Notes under the pieces: generated by a model
What the model saw: the letters and a program-made list of their open reading frames with translations, nothing else
Databases searched by the model: none
What the model was told of the DNA's origin: nothing
Program-made: the position numbers and the translations under genes
Assembly (NCBI GenBank): GCA_024500155.1
Contig: CM044863.1
Location: 7,309,501-7,373,500, forward strand
Length of the DNA stretch: 64,000 nt
Reading direction: 5' to 3'
DNA from: Chenopodium formosanum
Lineage: Eukaryota; Streptophyta; Magnoliopsida; Caryophyllales; Amaranthaceae
Shown here: in pieces, positions 22,961-34,879 of the stretch
How the letters are laid out: every line of letters starts with the position of its first letter
How positions within the stretch are numbered: position 1 is the stretch's first letter

Positions 22961-23758
22961 TTCCAGCATAGAGGCTTCACAATAGAAGGTCCTGCACCAT
23001 CAGAAGTTTGGCTTTTACAACCTTTTGTTCCTTGTAAAACAAAGGAATTGATTTGGTAATCTATAATGAATCTGTTAAAAATAGAGTTGCAATTATAGAC
23101 TTCGTCATTAAAAATGAAACCATTCCTCAGCTTCCATATATGCCACAGTCCCATGATAAATATTGATTTCCATTTTGGTGTTTGAGTGAAATTGTAACCC
23201 AACCAAGCATTCCAGTCTGTGTTCATGAAGATGGAATAGTTAAAAGAAGGAGGAGGCTTAAGCTTTTGAAAGATCATCTTCCAAAGAATGCTAGCAAGAA
23301 GACAATCCTTAAAGAGATGGATAAAAGTTTCAGAATTTGAACCACATCTCACACAAGTAGGATCAAATCCTGGAAATTTGGAAGCTAACAAGGAAGCACA
23401 AGGTATTATGGAATGGACACAATTCCACATGAACATTTTATATTTGAAAGGTACCTTGATTTTCCAAAAAGACTTCCAGCTTAAAGGAAATGGTAAGGAA
23501 AAAGGAAGTGGATTTTTTGAGAGAAAATAAGTTGTTTTAATACTGAAGACACCAGACACATGATGCAACCATCTAATTTCATCTGGAGAGGATTTGGGAT
23601 CAGCAATGGAGAAAGGTGTACAAAGAATTAAGGAGCAAATATGATCAGGCAAGAGGTGCTTGATGGCATCAATATGCCATTTACCATTCCTTATGATATC
23701 ATAAACCCTCCAAAGACATTTTGATTGAGGTATATCTGGTATAATTTTATAAAGAGGC

Positions 23759-25278
23759 TCAGCACCAACCCAGTGATGATACCATAAGGAAGTCCTCCCC
23801 ATTGCCTATTTTAATAATAATCCCTTTGAACAATAAATCTCTACCCTTGAGAATGTCCCTCCACATAGAAGATTGAGAGGAATTTGCAAAACAATCTTGC
23901 AAATTTGTTCTTCTAGCATATTTGTCTTTGAGAATTTTGACCCATAATTTGTCAGGCTTAGTTAGATAAATCCAACCCAACTTAGCCGTGAAAGAGATAT
24001 TCCACTCCTTCAAAGATCTTAAACCCACCCCCCCCCCCCCCCAAATTGAAATAGGAATGGTAATGTTTCCCCATTTGGTTCTAGGAGTGTATCTAAAAAA
24101 GTCAGTTTTGTTCCAAAGAAATCTTTTACATTGCTTCTCAATGTCATTCAAAATGGAAACAGGCAAAAGACTATGTTGCATTGCATGAACAGGGTAGGAG
24201 CTTAAAACAGATTGGATTAAAGTGCATCTACCAGCCATGTTTAACAACTTTGCTTGCCAACCTCTAATCTTATCCAAAGTCTTTGAAATTAACTCCCAAT
24301 AATCCCCTTTTTTCAGCCTATTATGACTGATGTTTATCCTTAAGTATTTCCCAAAAGAAAGACTAGGCTTGAAATGATAAAGAGTAGCAAGCTGATGTCT
24401 AATATTATACTCCATTTTTCTTAGAAAAATAATACTAGACTTGAGATCATTGACCTTTAAACCAGAAAAGACACCAAACTCATCAAGAATACTCATCATA
24501 TTGCTTAAATTTTGAACATTAGCAGTACCAAAAAGAAAGACATCATTTGCATAGAATAAGTGGGAAAGATTGTAGTTTTTAGAGATTTTGAGAGGCTTCC
24601 AAAAACCTTTTTTCACACTATCCTCAATCAAAAGGAAGAGTCTTTCCATGCATAGAACAAAGAGATAGGAGGAAAGAGGATCCCCTTGTCTAATCCCTCT
24701 AGAAGGCTTAAAACTCTCTGTAATCTCTCCATTCCAAAGAACTAAAATTTGAGTGGAAGAGACACAATGCATGATCAAATTGTCAATAGATGAAGGAAAA
24801 CCAAAGTAAGAAAGAGTATCTGAAATGAAAGACCATTCCAAACAATCATAAGCTTTAGCTAGATCTAACTTTAGGGCCATCAGATTCTTTCCCTTTTTGC
24901 ATTTATGAAACAGATGAGCAACCTCTTTAATAAGAATGATATTATCACCCATGCACCTATCTTTAATAAAACTAGATTGGAAGGGACTTATGACACGATG
25001 CAACACACCCCTAAGCCTAGAGGAAATGATTTTTGTCACAAGCTTGTAGATAGTATTACACAGGCCTATAGGTCTAAACTCAGACATGGAATAAGGGAGA
25101 TATAGGAGTGATTAACATTATTAGGGATGGTAGAAGTAGTGAAAATTTTCACCACAAACTCATGAATTGTCACCCCAATATTTTCCCAAAACTGTTGGTA
25201 AAAAAGAGGTTGGATACCATCAGGACCTGGGCTTTTAATGGGATCCATTCTAAACAAATTTGACTTAACTTCCTCCAA
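23759..25278 (-). pseudogene. LINE reverse transcriptase
   Basis: Fragment 25278-25066 carries DPIKSPGPDGIQPLFYQQFW. After a frameshift near 25090, frame 25087-23759 carries EFRPIGLCNTIYKLVTKIISSRL, LDLAKAYDCLEW, GIRQGDPLSSYLFVLCMERL and FYANDVFLF. The last is the YxDD catalytic box with the first Asp changed to Asn (YAND). The remainder (NMAGRCTLIQSVLSSYPVHAMQ..., W-rich region) and 23802-22939 form the thumb and zf-RVT part, with cysteines CVRCGS. Inactive copy. Confidence 0.88.
24029..24042 (+). repeat. Poly(C) tract inside the LINE
   Basis: A run of about 14-16 C within the reverse-transcriptase region (poly(G) on the coding strand), where it disturbs the reading of GGGGG codons. Likely a slippage expansion. 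Confidence 0.8.
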
Positions 25279-25881
25279 ACTAGGAAGAGAAGCTAGTAAA
25301 GTTTATTCAGCTGATTTCAAAGGTTGAATGTGAGGGGAAGGCAAGAAAGAATCAGAAGAAAGAGTGGAGCTAGAGAACAAATTAATGAAATGGTTCCTAG
25401 CTAGGCTTTTTAAAAGACATTGATCATCAACTAAAACACCATCAGAATCCATCAAATCAACAATCTTTCCTCTACTTTTTTTAACCTTAGCCAAAATATG
25501 GAAGTACTTAGTAGTATAGTCCCCAAACTTTCTCCAATTTATGCCTGCCTTTTGAACCCAAATTACTCTTTCCATTTTATAAATACCATTTAACTTTTGA
25601 ATGAGAGAGTACTCTAAATTAACTAGGAAACTAGAGTATCTCTTAGATAAGGGAATTTGGATACCATTTAGCCTAGAAAGAAGAACTTTCTTTTTTCTAT
25701 TTAGATTCCAAAAATATTAGAATTCCAATCAGAAATGTTTAATAGAAAGTTTTCTCTACCAATCAGAAAAGGGAGAGTTTGAGAAGGTGTTTTCCAATGT
25801 GAGACAAAAAATTCTTTAAAAGTAGAGTGTTGCAACCAAACTTCCTTACACCTAAAGTGAAAAGGACCTTTGGCAGGATCA

Positions 25882-26705
25882 TCACATGATTTGTAACTTT
25901 ACAAGATTTGTAACTTTACAATATGTTTTTACAAGATTTGTAACTTTTACCTGAGGAAAGACCTCCACAAAAGCAGCATTAGCAATGGCTCGATCAAGTC
26001 TTTCTCTGACCAAACGCCTACCAAATCTTGCATTATCCCCAGCATAGGGATTACCAACTGCACCCAAATCCATAAGTCTAGCCTCATTTGTGAAGTCATT
26101 GAAGTCCCTACACTGAGAAGGTCGAAAAGCACGACCTCCCTGCTTTTCCCCTTGGGAAACCACTTCATTCATATCTCCAACAACTAGCCATGGTGTTAAA
26201 CGAGGAGGAAGATTAGATTGCATGTCATTCTAGAATGTATACATTTCCCTAGGAACACTAGGGGCATGCATTCCTGTTATCAAAACTTCTGGCTGATGGT
26301 TGTGGAATTTAAACAGAGAATGGAACTTATGATCATCATCAGTATAATACACCAGATCCAAAGCTGCCTTCCAGAACACACAGATCCCATCCTTAGACCC
26401 TCTAGCAAGGATTACCCTATTTTCATGAAACCTTAGACCCATCCTTAGACCCTATCATCAGTATAATACACCAGATCCAAAGCTGCCTTCCAGAACACAC
26501 AGATCCCATCCTTAGACCCTCTAGCAAGGATTACCCTATTTTCATGAAACCCTAATTGCCTCTTAAGATCAGAAGCTTTCCTAGAATCACATTTAGTTTC
26601 AAGCAGAACTAAGATATCAGGCTTATGGGTTCGAACTAGATCCCAAGCATGCGAAACAAAATCATCATTGTTTACTCCTGTAACATTCCAAACTATCAAC
26701 TTCAT
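25882..26705 (-). pseudogene. LINE apurinic-type endonuclease domain
   Basis: Starts MKLIVWNVTGVNNDDF and has VLLETKCDSRKASDLKRQLGF (the LExK motif of EEP endonucleases). Farther down, WLVVGDMNEVVSQGEKQGG and RERLDRAIAN match the GDFN and LDR-type motifs. The frame is broken by a 119-bp tandem duplication at 26341-26550 and by short TTTGTAACTTTACAAG repeats at 25890-25950. Confidence 0.82.
26341..26550. repeat. 119-bp tandem duplication within the LINE
   Basis: The block starting AGTATAATACACCAGATCCA at 26341 restarts at 26460 and matches almost perfectly for about 90 bp. The near identity makes this the youngest change in an old element. Confidence 0.85.
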
Positions 26706-26987
26706 TTTTAAATCAAGAAGAGGTTTTTGTGGGGAAAGACGAGGAATATCACCTGGTAGATGGTTCGGAGGGAGGAAGAATGCCTCCCAGTCCCTCCAAT
26801 GGTTTCAGTGCCCCAATCCGTGGATGTCCTCCACCTTAATGGGGGAGATGTAGCTTCTCAACGCTGGGAAAGATGTTGGGTCCTCCAAGCATAACACTTG
26901 AACTTGTATCCCTAATATTTCCCCTTGAGTTTGGTAAATCGCCATATGGTGTCCCTAAAGAGACATGTTTTGTCCTTCTGTGAGGCA

Positions 26988-29094
26988 CTACAAGGGAATT
27001 ACTGGCAGATTTGCGTGCATGCGCCTAAACTGAAACAATCTCTCGTGAGATGGCCATTGGAGAGACAGGATCATCCTCGCATGGGGGGCATCTCTTCCTC
27101 CCTTCTCCGCAATATATCCAATGATTCCATGGCTGACGTTGTTTGTAAGGATTCTGTTGTGGGAATTCTCGTGATTGTGCAAATAGGCCTCGGAACAAGA
27201 GGAAATAGAGCTAAAGTTGATTGTTGTGCAGGTTGAACCCTGTAGGTCCAGTTCCTGACCAAAGCAGGTCCCTAGAACTGATAGGTCAGATATTGTGGTG
27301 GAGAGGTTTGTAATGATGGATGGTTGAGGTTCAGAAGTGTAGGGGATGGTTGTGTCTAGCTGGGTGAAGGTGTTAGGTTCAATGGAATTGCAGGAATGGG
27401 GTGGTGTCGAGAGGGAACTGGTTTCCATACTGGTGTTGTCTTCGGAGGAGATGAAGGGGCAGGTTGAGTCATTGTCAAGGATGAGAAAATTATCACTTTT
27501 TTGTTTTCCATTTTTGTTGAAGCTTTGGGCAGGTGAAAATGGTGAAGAAATGACAGTAGTTAATTCAAAAGAAGGAAGGAAAATAGGAGTTAATGCAGTG
27601 GTGAGAGTATTTGTTTCAAGAGTAGGGTTTTCTTTTAAGGCTAAAAACTGAGAAGCTGTAGTGTGCAAATTTGGTAAAACTGGAATAACAATATATTTCA
27701 CTTGATTTCCTTCTGACCCTTTATCTAGAGCTTGAGAAGAAGAAGTTAACTCAAACTTAGTTGTAATACACCCTGAGTTTAAAATAGAGTGAGAGAATGA
27801 AATACTGGATTTATTGCACTGGGTAGAATTATGTGGCATTAAATTTTGAACAGTATCGCCATGGGACTGTTCATCTCCCAACTTTCCTTCCTCAAGAACT
27901 TTCCATAAATGCCTAGGTCCTTGAGCTGATTTAATACTAGAGTTCGATTGAATCTGATTTTGAACCTTTGTACTCTGGTTTTTATACTTCCAATTTGGAT
28001 TATTGGCGCTATTTTTGGAAGTGTGTTGTACCCTGTGCTTAGCCTTCTTGGATCCTGTTACTAGGGTCCATGAGCCATACCCATCAGAATGCAAATCTTA
28101 CTTTTTAGTGTGGGCCCCTACTTTGGACTTGGAAGATTTTCCTACTTCTGAACCTTGAATGACTTAAGTAATTGGTGTCACTAAAGGATTTTTGGGCTCC
28201 ATAGAAGCCGACACCTCTTGCTGTGGGCCTGAAGCATGCATATCCTCATATTGGCCGGCATTTGACATCTGTTTGCATTCTTTCAAAAGGTGCTCAATTT
28301 AGCCGTAAGAAAAACGTAGAGAATGGATATTCTCATATTGGACATATTGCCATCCACCGCCAACCCAAACTTTTGTAACCAAAGGATTGGTCATGTTGAT
28401 TTCTATGCATACTCTGCATATCTTGCTCTTGACAGCTTATCCGTTGTATAATCAGCCCTAATAGGCACCCCAATCTTTTAAGCAATATGGAAAAGGGCTT
28501 CCTTATCATAGTATTCTACAGGTAATTCCGAAAATCTAGTCCAAATAGACATAACATCAAAGATCGTCGTAGAAGATCTAAAATAACCAAGTAATGGTTA
28601 AGCATGAACCAAGGCCCTCCATATAAGGCACGTTCATAATCATCAAGAAAAGAGAATCAAAACAGATAAACATTGTTTCCTACATCAACTGTTTCCAATG
28701 AGCCCTTAACTTTCCACATAATACGAGTACGTGAAGCCATAAAACTAGGCCTAATATTCAATCCTAAACATCGGCCCGTAAGGGTAAGCTTCCAAGGTTC
28801 ACGAAGCCTAGCCAAAGTTTGAGATGTAAATTTCACTGCTAGGTCAGAGTTAGGTAACTCCTTTGGGAGATCCTCCCAATCCAAAGACGTGATAGCAATA
28901 TTTCGTGCTTCACTAAACCATTGAGAAGAAGATGCAATAGCCTCCCTAAAGGAAATAGGATTTGAATGTGTTGGTTTATTGGCCAATAGAGGGGATAATG
29001 GTGGACTTGCATGGCAATCCTCCATTTGAGCATCAACGATTTTTTGTTCCATTACATTTGTAGTAGGAGAAGGTATAATATTATCCTCTTTCAT
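26988..29094 (-). pseudogene. LINE ORF1 (gag-like)
   Basis: Frame 29094-28657 begins MKEDNIIPSPTTNVMEQK and includes LREPWKLTLTGRCLGLNIR, the DUF4283-type N-terminal domain of plant L1 ORF1. A degraded zinc-knuckle region near 28310-28260 reads SYG*IEHLLKEC, with the cysteines partly lost and a stop. A long Ser/Thr-rich tail, frame 28094-26988, follows (LWKVLEEGKLGDEQSH...). Confidence 0.75.
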
Positions 29095-29278
29095 TAGATG
29101 GAAGAGATAAATACAAGAGAAAACAACTTATTTAATTGAACCAAATCAAACTCCCAAGGTCCTCACACCCTGGGTGTGATGAAAATCCCTAGTTATTCAC
29201 TAAAGCAATCAAATTAATCGAGAGAGAAATTCTAGAGAGGGAGAAAATCGAATGAAGTACTAGAAGTTATTCCTTATA

Positions 29279-29331
29279 AGGTACGTAATAAAATTCTTTC
29301 CAAAAAAAAAACAAAAGGTACGTAATAAAAT
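29279..29331 (+). mobile_element. Very short poly(A) insertion with 16-bp target duplication
   Basis: AGGTACGTAATAAAAT stands at 29279-29294 and 29316-29331. The insert is only TCTTTCC plus an A-run plus CAAA (21 bp). Confidence 0.75.
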
Positions 29332-29380
29332 ACTCCGTTAAATTAATGGAAGCTAAGGTTGAGTCTCAACATCTATACTT

Positions 29381-29940
29381 TTTTTTTTCTTTTTAAAGAA
29401 GTCCCAAAGGACACTAAGTTTCATTAAATAAAGACATACGGCATTTACAATTGACAATTAACATTAATGAAAATGAATTTAACAAAATCAAACAAGAATT
29501 AATCGGGGAAGGGCTAAGAATCCAAATACATGAATATAACAATTCGGCACATTCTCGATTCATTGTCTCATACAACTTTTTGAGTGGATCTGTATCACTT
29601 CGCTATTTTTGGAGAATGTAAATTCTTGTGCTGATTTCGTAACCCAAATTCGAGCCATAATCAATCGTAGCCCCGCACAACCGGAGACCAAATTAAGCAC
29701 AAATAAAACCTTGTCTTTCAAAGGAGTCTGAAAAACCTTGTCTTTTGAAGGAGATCGAAAAAACCTTGTCTTTCGAAGGAGATAAACCCTTTCTTTCGAG
29801 GGAGACATCATTGCAACCTAAGAAACAAAAAACTTAAAAGAAAATAAATATTGGGGCTTTCCACCGGTGAAATCAAATCCCTTTCAAATTTGACAATGGA
29901 GGGCTAGAGTTTATGAGAGAGAAGGCTAGGGTTTTTTTTT
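29381..29940 (-). mobile_element. mRNA-like retroposon with short repeat-coding frame
   Basis: On the minus strand the unit starts near CCCTAGCCTTCTCTCTCATA (about 29935) and has a leader. It then has an 83-codon frame (29811-29560) beginning MMSPSKERVYLLRKTRFF, with three to four repeats of an S/T-P-x-K-D/E-K-V block. A 3' tail ends CTTTGGGACTTCTTTAAAAA plus poly(A). Together this looks like a reverse-transcribed transcript or a short non-autonomous LINE derivative. The repeats are an imperfect minisatellite at 29690-29810 (ACCTTGTCTTTCGAAGGAGA). No target duplication was seen and no family is recognised. Confidence 0.5.
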
Positions 29941-29944
29941 TTTA

Positions 29945-30995
29945 CTTTACTGACTTATGGGATAGGGTAGAGGAAGAGGAAAAACTGAGGATTTTACATA
30001 GTACTTTTGATCGAAAAATCAAAATCAATTGGATTTTTTCTTACCCTTCGCTCAATGAGAAAGTGGGTCAGATTCTACAGGATCAAGCCTATGGGACTTA
30101 AAGAATTATGGAAAGGATCCAATGGCTTCGAAAGAATAGAACGAGGAGCTATATGAGGTGAAAATATCATGTACGGTTATGTAGAGTGGTAGTAAGGGTC
30201 ACTTATCTGTCAACTTTTCCACTATCACCCCCAAAAAACCAAACTCAACCTTACGTCCCCGTTTGAGCCTCATATAAAGAGCTCGCGAGTTGATGAATCA
30301 TTACCCTGATGATATACCATAAAAATAGTTCTTCTATCTCACACAACACAATGAGGCCAAGAGCAAAAATACAAAATAACACAAAAAATATAGAATTGAA
30401 CAACTGTGCGTGCATCTTTTCACATTGCATACGGCTCTACAATGGAATTTACTTTTTTTATTTTCTGTTGAAAAAGGAGAAAATATCGAATCGATCAGAT
30501 CCAGATCAGTAAATTATCCAATTACCACCCTTCTTTTCGTAGGAGTTCAAAAATACTATGATGGCTCCGTTGCTTGATATTTATTTCGTTTGTAGTTTAG
30601 CAATCCCAAAGTTTCTTTTTATCCGAAAAATAAGGAAAAAAAATTTTGTACTCTTCCAAACATAAATAGAGTTTTTTTCATAAAAAAAAGTTTGTGACGC
30701 TACAATGGACTCCTGATATAAAAAAAATCAGGAATACTTTTCATCTCATACTATTCTTTCGATACCCAATCGAATGTTTTGAAAATAAAATAGAAAAAAA
30801 GTTTCTCATATCGAATTCAAAGTGCCATGCTATTATTACTTAATATATTTCATACAGTGAAGGCATAGTCTTTTTTTCTCAAATAAAAAAACCCATTGGC
30901 GCCAAGCGTGAGGGAATGCTAAACGTTTGGTAATTTCTCCTCCGACCAGGATAAAGGATCCCATTGAAGCAACTAACCCCATGCATATTGTATGT
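29945..30995. other. Plastid-derived DNA (NUPT) including rps12 intron/exon 2 junction
   Basis: At 30150-30245 the text GAGGTGAAAATATCATGTAC (group II intron domain V-like) is followed by TTATCTGTCAACTTTTCC and ACTATCACCCCCAAAAAACC. This matches my memory of the start of plastid rps12 exon 2 (residues TITPKKPN) after its trans-spliced intron. The match fails after CTTACGT, so only the first codons are present. The segment 30600-30995 also reads like plastid intergenic/coding DNA (minus-strand frame MGLVASMGSFILVGGEITKR at about 30985), but I cannot name the gene. At least two plastid pieces appear to be joined here. Confidence 0.65.
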
Positions 30996-31000
30996 ACATG

Positions 31001-31912
31001 TCACTTTATTATTATTATTATTATTATTATATTAAAAAGCGTTCCTAAAATAGAATATGTTCCACATGTCGTCGTTTTCAAGTTCGACATGTCAGCAATA
31101 TGCGTCATATGCCATTTTAAACATGACATGTCACTTTTACATGTATTAGGTTTGCATCTAAAAAATGCTTATAGCAACACTTGAACCCAAAACCAACAAG
31201 TCTTAAGTTAAGAGTCTTACCATCTTAGCCATTTATTAATTGTATTTTTTTATCCAACAAAATTATATTTAACTTAGATAAGTTAATTTGTGTCTTATTA
31301 TACTATTTGTTTCCATTATGTAATGATTGAGTTTGATAACTAAAAAATGTTTATAGCAAGACTTAAACTCGAAACCAACAAGTCTTACTATCTAAACAGT
31401 CGAATTTGATTAGCAAATTAAACAAGTACAAACTAGCAACCCGGGGCATCGTCCGGGCCACACACTAGTTATATATAAAAAAAAGCGTTCCTAAAATAGA
31501 ATATGTTCCACGTGTCACCTTTTTTAAGTTCGACATGTTAGCAATATGCACCACATGTCATAATAAACATGACATGTCACTTTCACATATATTAGGTTTG
31601 CATCTAAAAATGCTTATAACAAGACTTAAACTCAAAACTAACAAGTCTTAAGTTAAGAGTCTTAACATCTTAGTCATTCATTAATTGTGTTTTTTTATCC
31701 AACAAAATTATAGTTAACTTAGATAAGTTAATTTGTATCTTATTATAGTATTTGTTTCTATTATGTAATGATTGAGTTTGACAACTAAAAAATATTTATA
31801 GCAAGACTTAAACTCGAAACCAACAAGTCTTACTATCTAAACAGTCGAATTTAATTAGCAAATTAAACAATTACAAACTAGTAACTCGGACATCGCCCGG
31901 GGCTCACACTAG
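31001..31912 (+). mobile_element. Tandem pair of Helitron-like units
   Basis: Two diverged copies (about 31001-31468 and 31469-31912) share AAAGCGTTCCTAAAATAGAA at the start. Each closes with a GC hairpin (CCGGGGCATCGTCCGGG in the first; ACATCGCCCGGGG, worn, in the second) then CACACTAG followed by host T. This is the usual Helitron 3' end. A (TTA)n run stands at the 5' side. No coding. Confidence 0.65.
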
Positions 31913-33664
31913 TTAGTGTTTTATAAATTGAATGTATGCAATTTATATTATGAGACACGATAGATGAAAAGATACTACTTCATTATTCAGTAAAAAAATT
32001 ACCTCACAATTAGTAGGCTAATGTTTAGTGCCACATTTATCTTACCATACAAGTAATACAAGCATCTCATGTACAAATTACAAACTTAAAATACAAAGTC
32101 ATAATAAAGTTATTTTTCTAAAAATAATCACATTGAAGTAATAAAGTTATAAACTTTCAACAAAGCTGGTTTAGTACACTTTTGCTTTTGCATGTAAATA
32201 TCTCTTTGTAGAAAGCCCAAAAGAAAGTCCAAAACCCTCAAGCTAAGGGAGGAAAAGTTGGGCTGGACCATATCTGAAATTTGTACCTTTCAACCCTTTT
32301 TTTTTTTTTAATTTCATTTGTTTGGTAAATAAATAAATAAATTCAAAGCAAGAAACAAACATTCTTGTAAATAAACTAGCACTTTAGCATGTAGAGTCTT
32401 TATCTAAACAGCTGTAAATGGCCAGCCAGCCCCTTCACAAACTCTAGAATAATTACTTGTAGATATTGCAAAAGTGGCCCAACTTTTAAAGTAGAAAAAA
32501 AAAAAAAAAAAAAGTGATTGTAGGATATTGATGATACTATCCAAAAAAATAATAAAAAAAAAAAAGGACAACCTAAACAATTACACATTTACACAAATCA
32601 AGCACTTTTATCCTAAGTCCTCTTCGTATATACGTATATACTATTAGACGGGTCAAAATTACACCCGACTCGATCCAATGCAACCGACTCGAAAAATATA
32701 TGATTCAGATTTTAACTCATTTTGGCACAATATTTTAGCATGACTCAACTATAAAAATTGACCCGATCTGACCCGATCTCACCGAACCAAATCTGAACAC
32801 ACGAATTGACACCTCTAACTTTAATTGGAATTTTTTAAATCTAGGTCGGTTTGATATGGTCTAATATAATACTCTGCATGAACGATATGAATATCAAAGT
32901 AATACTTGAAATCATATGTTAGCAAATAGGTAGAGGAGTTGAAATCATTCAAGCCTCATATCCAATTGCCCTACATTCACTTGCCTAATCCATATTTCCT
33001 TATCTACCCAATCCTCAATTTGTATCACAATTTCAAAACAATTTAAAATATCTTTAAAACAAAGTAAAATAAAAGCTCTAATATCATTAAGCGAATAACA
33101 TACATGCAGTTGGAATCATTTGGATGATGAAGCGAACATGAATTTAAGTTTATCTTCCTTCATATCATTGAAGAATTTTTTTTTTTTTCATTTTATTTAT
33201 GATGGTAGAATATGCTTTGAATATTATGGATACACATACAATGATACAAGTGATGGATAAAAATAGAAAAGGGGGGGGGGGGGGGGGAGTTGAGTAGTTA
33301 AGAAGGTCATAGCTCCAATTATCTAAAAACGACCACGTAATACACAACATTTCGTCATGGTGTGCAAACTTACAAAGTAAAATAAGCAACAAAGTCACAT
33401 CCTCAAGAATTTTGATAACGACTTATATGGGGACATTGGACGTTCAAAAATTAGGTAAAGGCCTTTTTACGTGCGATTTTGGGTCCCCCTAATTTTCACC
33501 AACTTGGTTTCGTACCCACGTAATTTTGGTATTAATGGATACGTCATCTCATATACTTCCTCTGTTCTTGTATGTAATGATGTACGGAGTATAATCGTAT
33601 TACAATTTAATGAAAAAAGTATTGTATCAGAAGAATCGGTCACTATGAGTATGAGAAAGTGTTA
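31913..33664. other. Intergenic spacer with transposon relics
   Basis: Mostly AT-rich. A worn hAT-like relic lies at about 32645-32817: left TAGACGGGTCAAAATT, right end GAATTGACACCTCTA (the complement of the TAGAG...TCAATTC terminus seen at 40841), with GACCCGATCTGACCCG repeats. No matching 8-bp duplication was found. Homopolymers: A-run at 32496-32514 and a pure G17 tract at 33271-33287. Confidence 0.5.
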
Positions 33665-33666
33665 TA

Positions 33667-33882
33667 CTTCCTCTGTTTTTTTTAGTTGCTACACTTTTGT
33701 TTTCACAATCTTTTAGATAATTTTTTAAGAGAAGAGAGATAGAGAGCAAAATAAGATGGACTCAGATCATGTGGGTAGGAGAGAGAGATAGAGAGAAAGG
33801 AATGTCAAAAATGAAAAGTTTTGCAACTTATTAACAATTTCCAAAATAGGAAAGTGTAACAACTAAAAAGAAACCGAGGAAG
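33667..33882. mobile_element. Stowaway MITE
   Basis: TA|CTTCCTCTGTTTTTTTTAGT on the left and the complement of AACTAAAAAGAAACCGAGGAAG|TA on the right. TA duplication at 33665-33666 and 33883-33884. 216 bp, no coding. Confidence 0.85.
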
Positions 33883-33924
33883 TATTTATTAAAACAAAAT
33901 CAAGGGATATTGAATTTTACAAGA

Positions 33925-33969
33925 TATAAATAATTTGGTTTCCTAAAAAACAAAATTATAAATAATTTG
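33925..33969 (+). mobile_element. Very short poly(A)-like insertion with 13-bp duplication
   Basis: TATAAATAATTTG at 33925-33937 and 33957-33969 flanks GTTTCCTAAAAAACAAAAT (19 bp). The insert resembles the one at 29295-29315. Confidence 0.6.
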
Positions 33970-34879
33970 CAAAGAACAACAATTATGATAGCAAAATGAG
34001 GTTGCAATGTTGCATGATTTTCATTTTTTTAAAGAGTGTGTAGTTTTTGAGAATCATGGAGTATGTATGTGAAGAGTAAGTTGTAGCGGGAAGTTACAAA
34101 TACAACTCCTCTATATTATACATAGGATTTTGGACAATTTTAATTTACAATCTTATCCAATCCATTTTATTTGATAATTTTTTTTTCTTACAGATTAATA
34201 TACAAATAAAAGCAAAGTCGAGTCAAATAAAAAAATCTAAAAAAAAAACAAATGAAATCAAACTAAATCATCTTCGTATTAGATTAGATCAGATCAAGCG
34301 AGTAGATGTCCATATTATACCTTACATATGCAATTAACTCTTCTTAAAGAGATTACAATAAATGAGTACAACAAAAGAAAACGAAAGAAATAATACTGTA
34401 TTATAATTGTTTTATTATGACATAATCTAATCTAATCCTGATACTACGAATCAACTAAGACATAAATCATAATAATAACAGCAATTATATTATGATTGTG
34501 ACATATCAATTACAACCACTAAAACACATTACAAATCAACTAAGTTTTGGCATTCTATTATATTCCAGCGCATGCATTATTTATGATTTTATCTAGTAAG
34601 TGGAAAACTATATAATATCTCAAATCACTTGATACTTCTACTCCTTATCAACTTGCAATTTTTATACCAAAATTCGATCTTCCAACTATGAGGCCAGGGC
34701 CAGCTGACAAGACATTGTCATTTCTTTTCGACTACTTATTAGTCCTTTTTAATCGATCAATAGGGTGATTTTCGAGCATAAATAATACTTTATTCGTTTC
34801 ATTTTATTTGGAACGTGCTTATTTTTTGTGAGTTTTACTTTTTAACTATGTTTATGTTGAGTAACAAACATAATTATTT

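Larger units (their letters stand above)
22270..29100 (-). mobile_element. Decayed L1-type LINE, near full length
   Basis: On the minus strand the order is ORF1-like protein, apurinic-type endonuclease, reverse transcriptase, zf-RVT-like region, RNase H and 3' UTR ending in a poly(A) tail (T-run at about 22270-22282). About 6.8 kb is the usual size of plant L1 elements with a C-terminal RNase H. Many frameshifts and stops show it is dead. No target duplication could be identified because the 5' border is unclear. The parts are listed separately. Confidence 0.88.

Noticed and set aside
22270..29100. Idea that the LINE might be active
   Set aside because: Multiple frameshifts, stops, YAND and NTNG changes, and an internal duplication.
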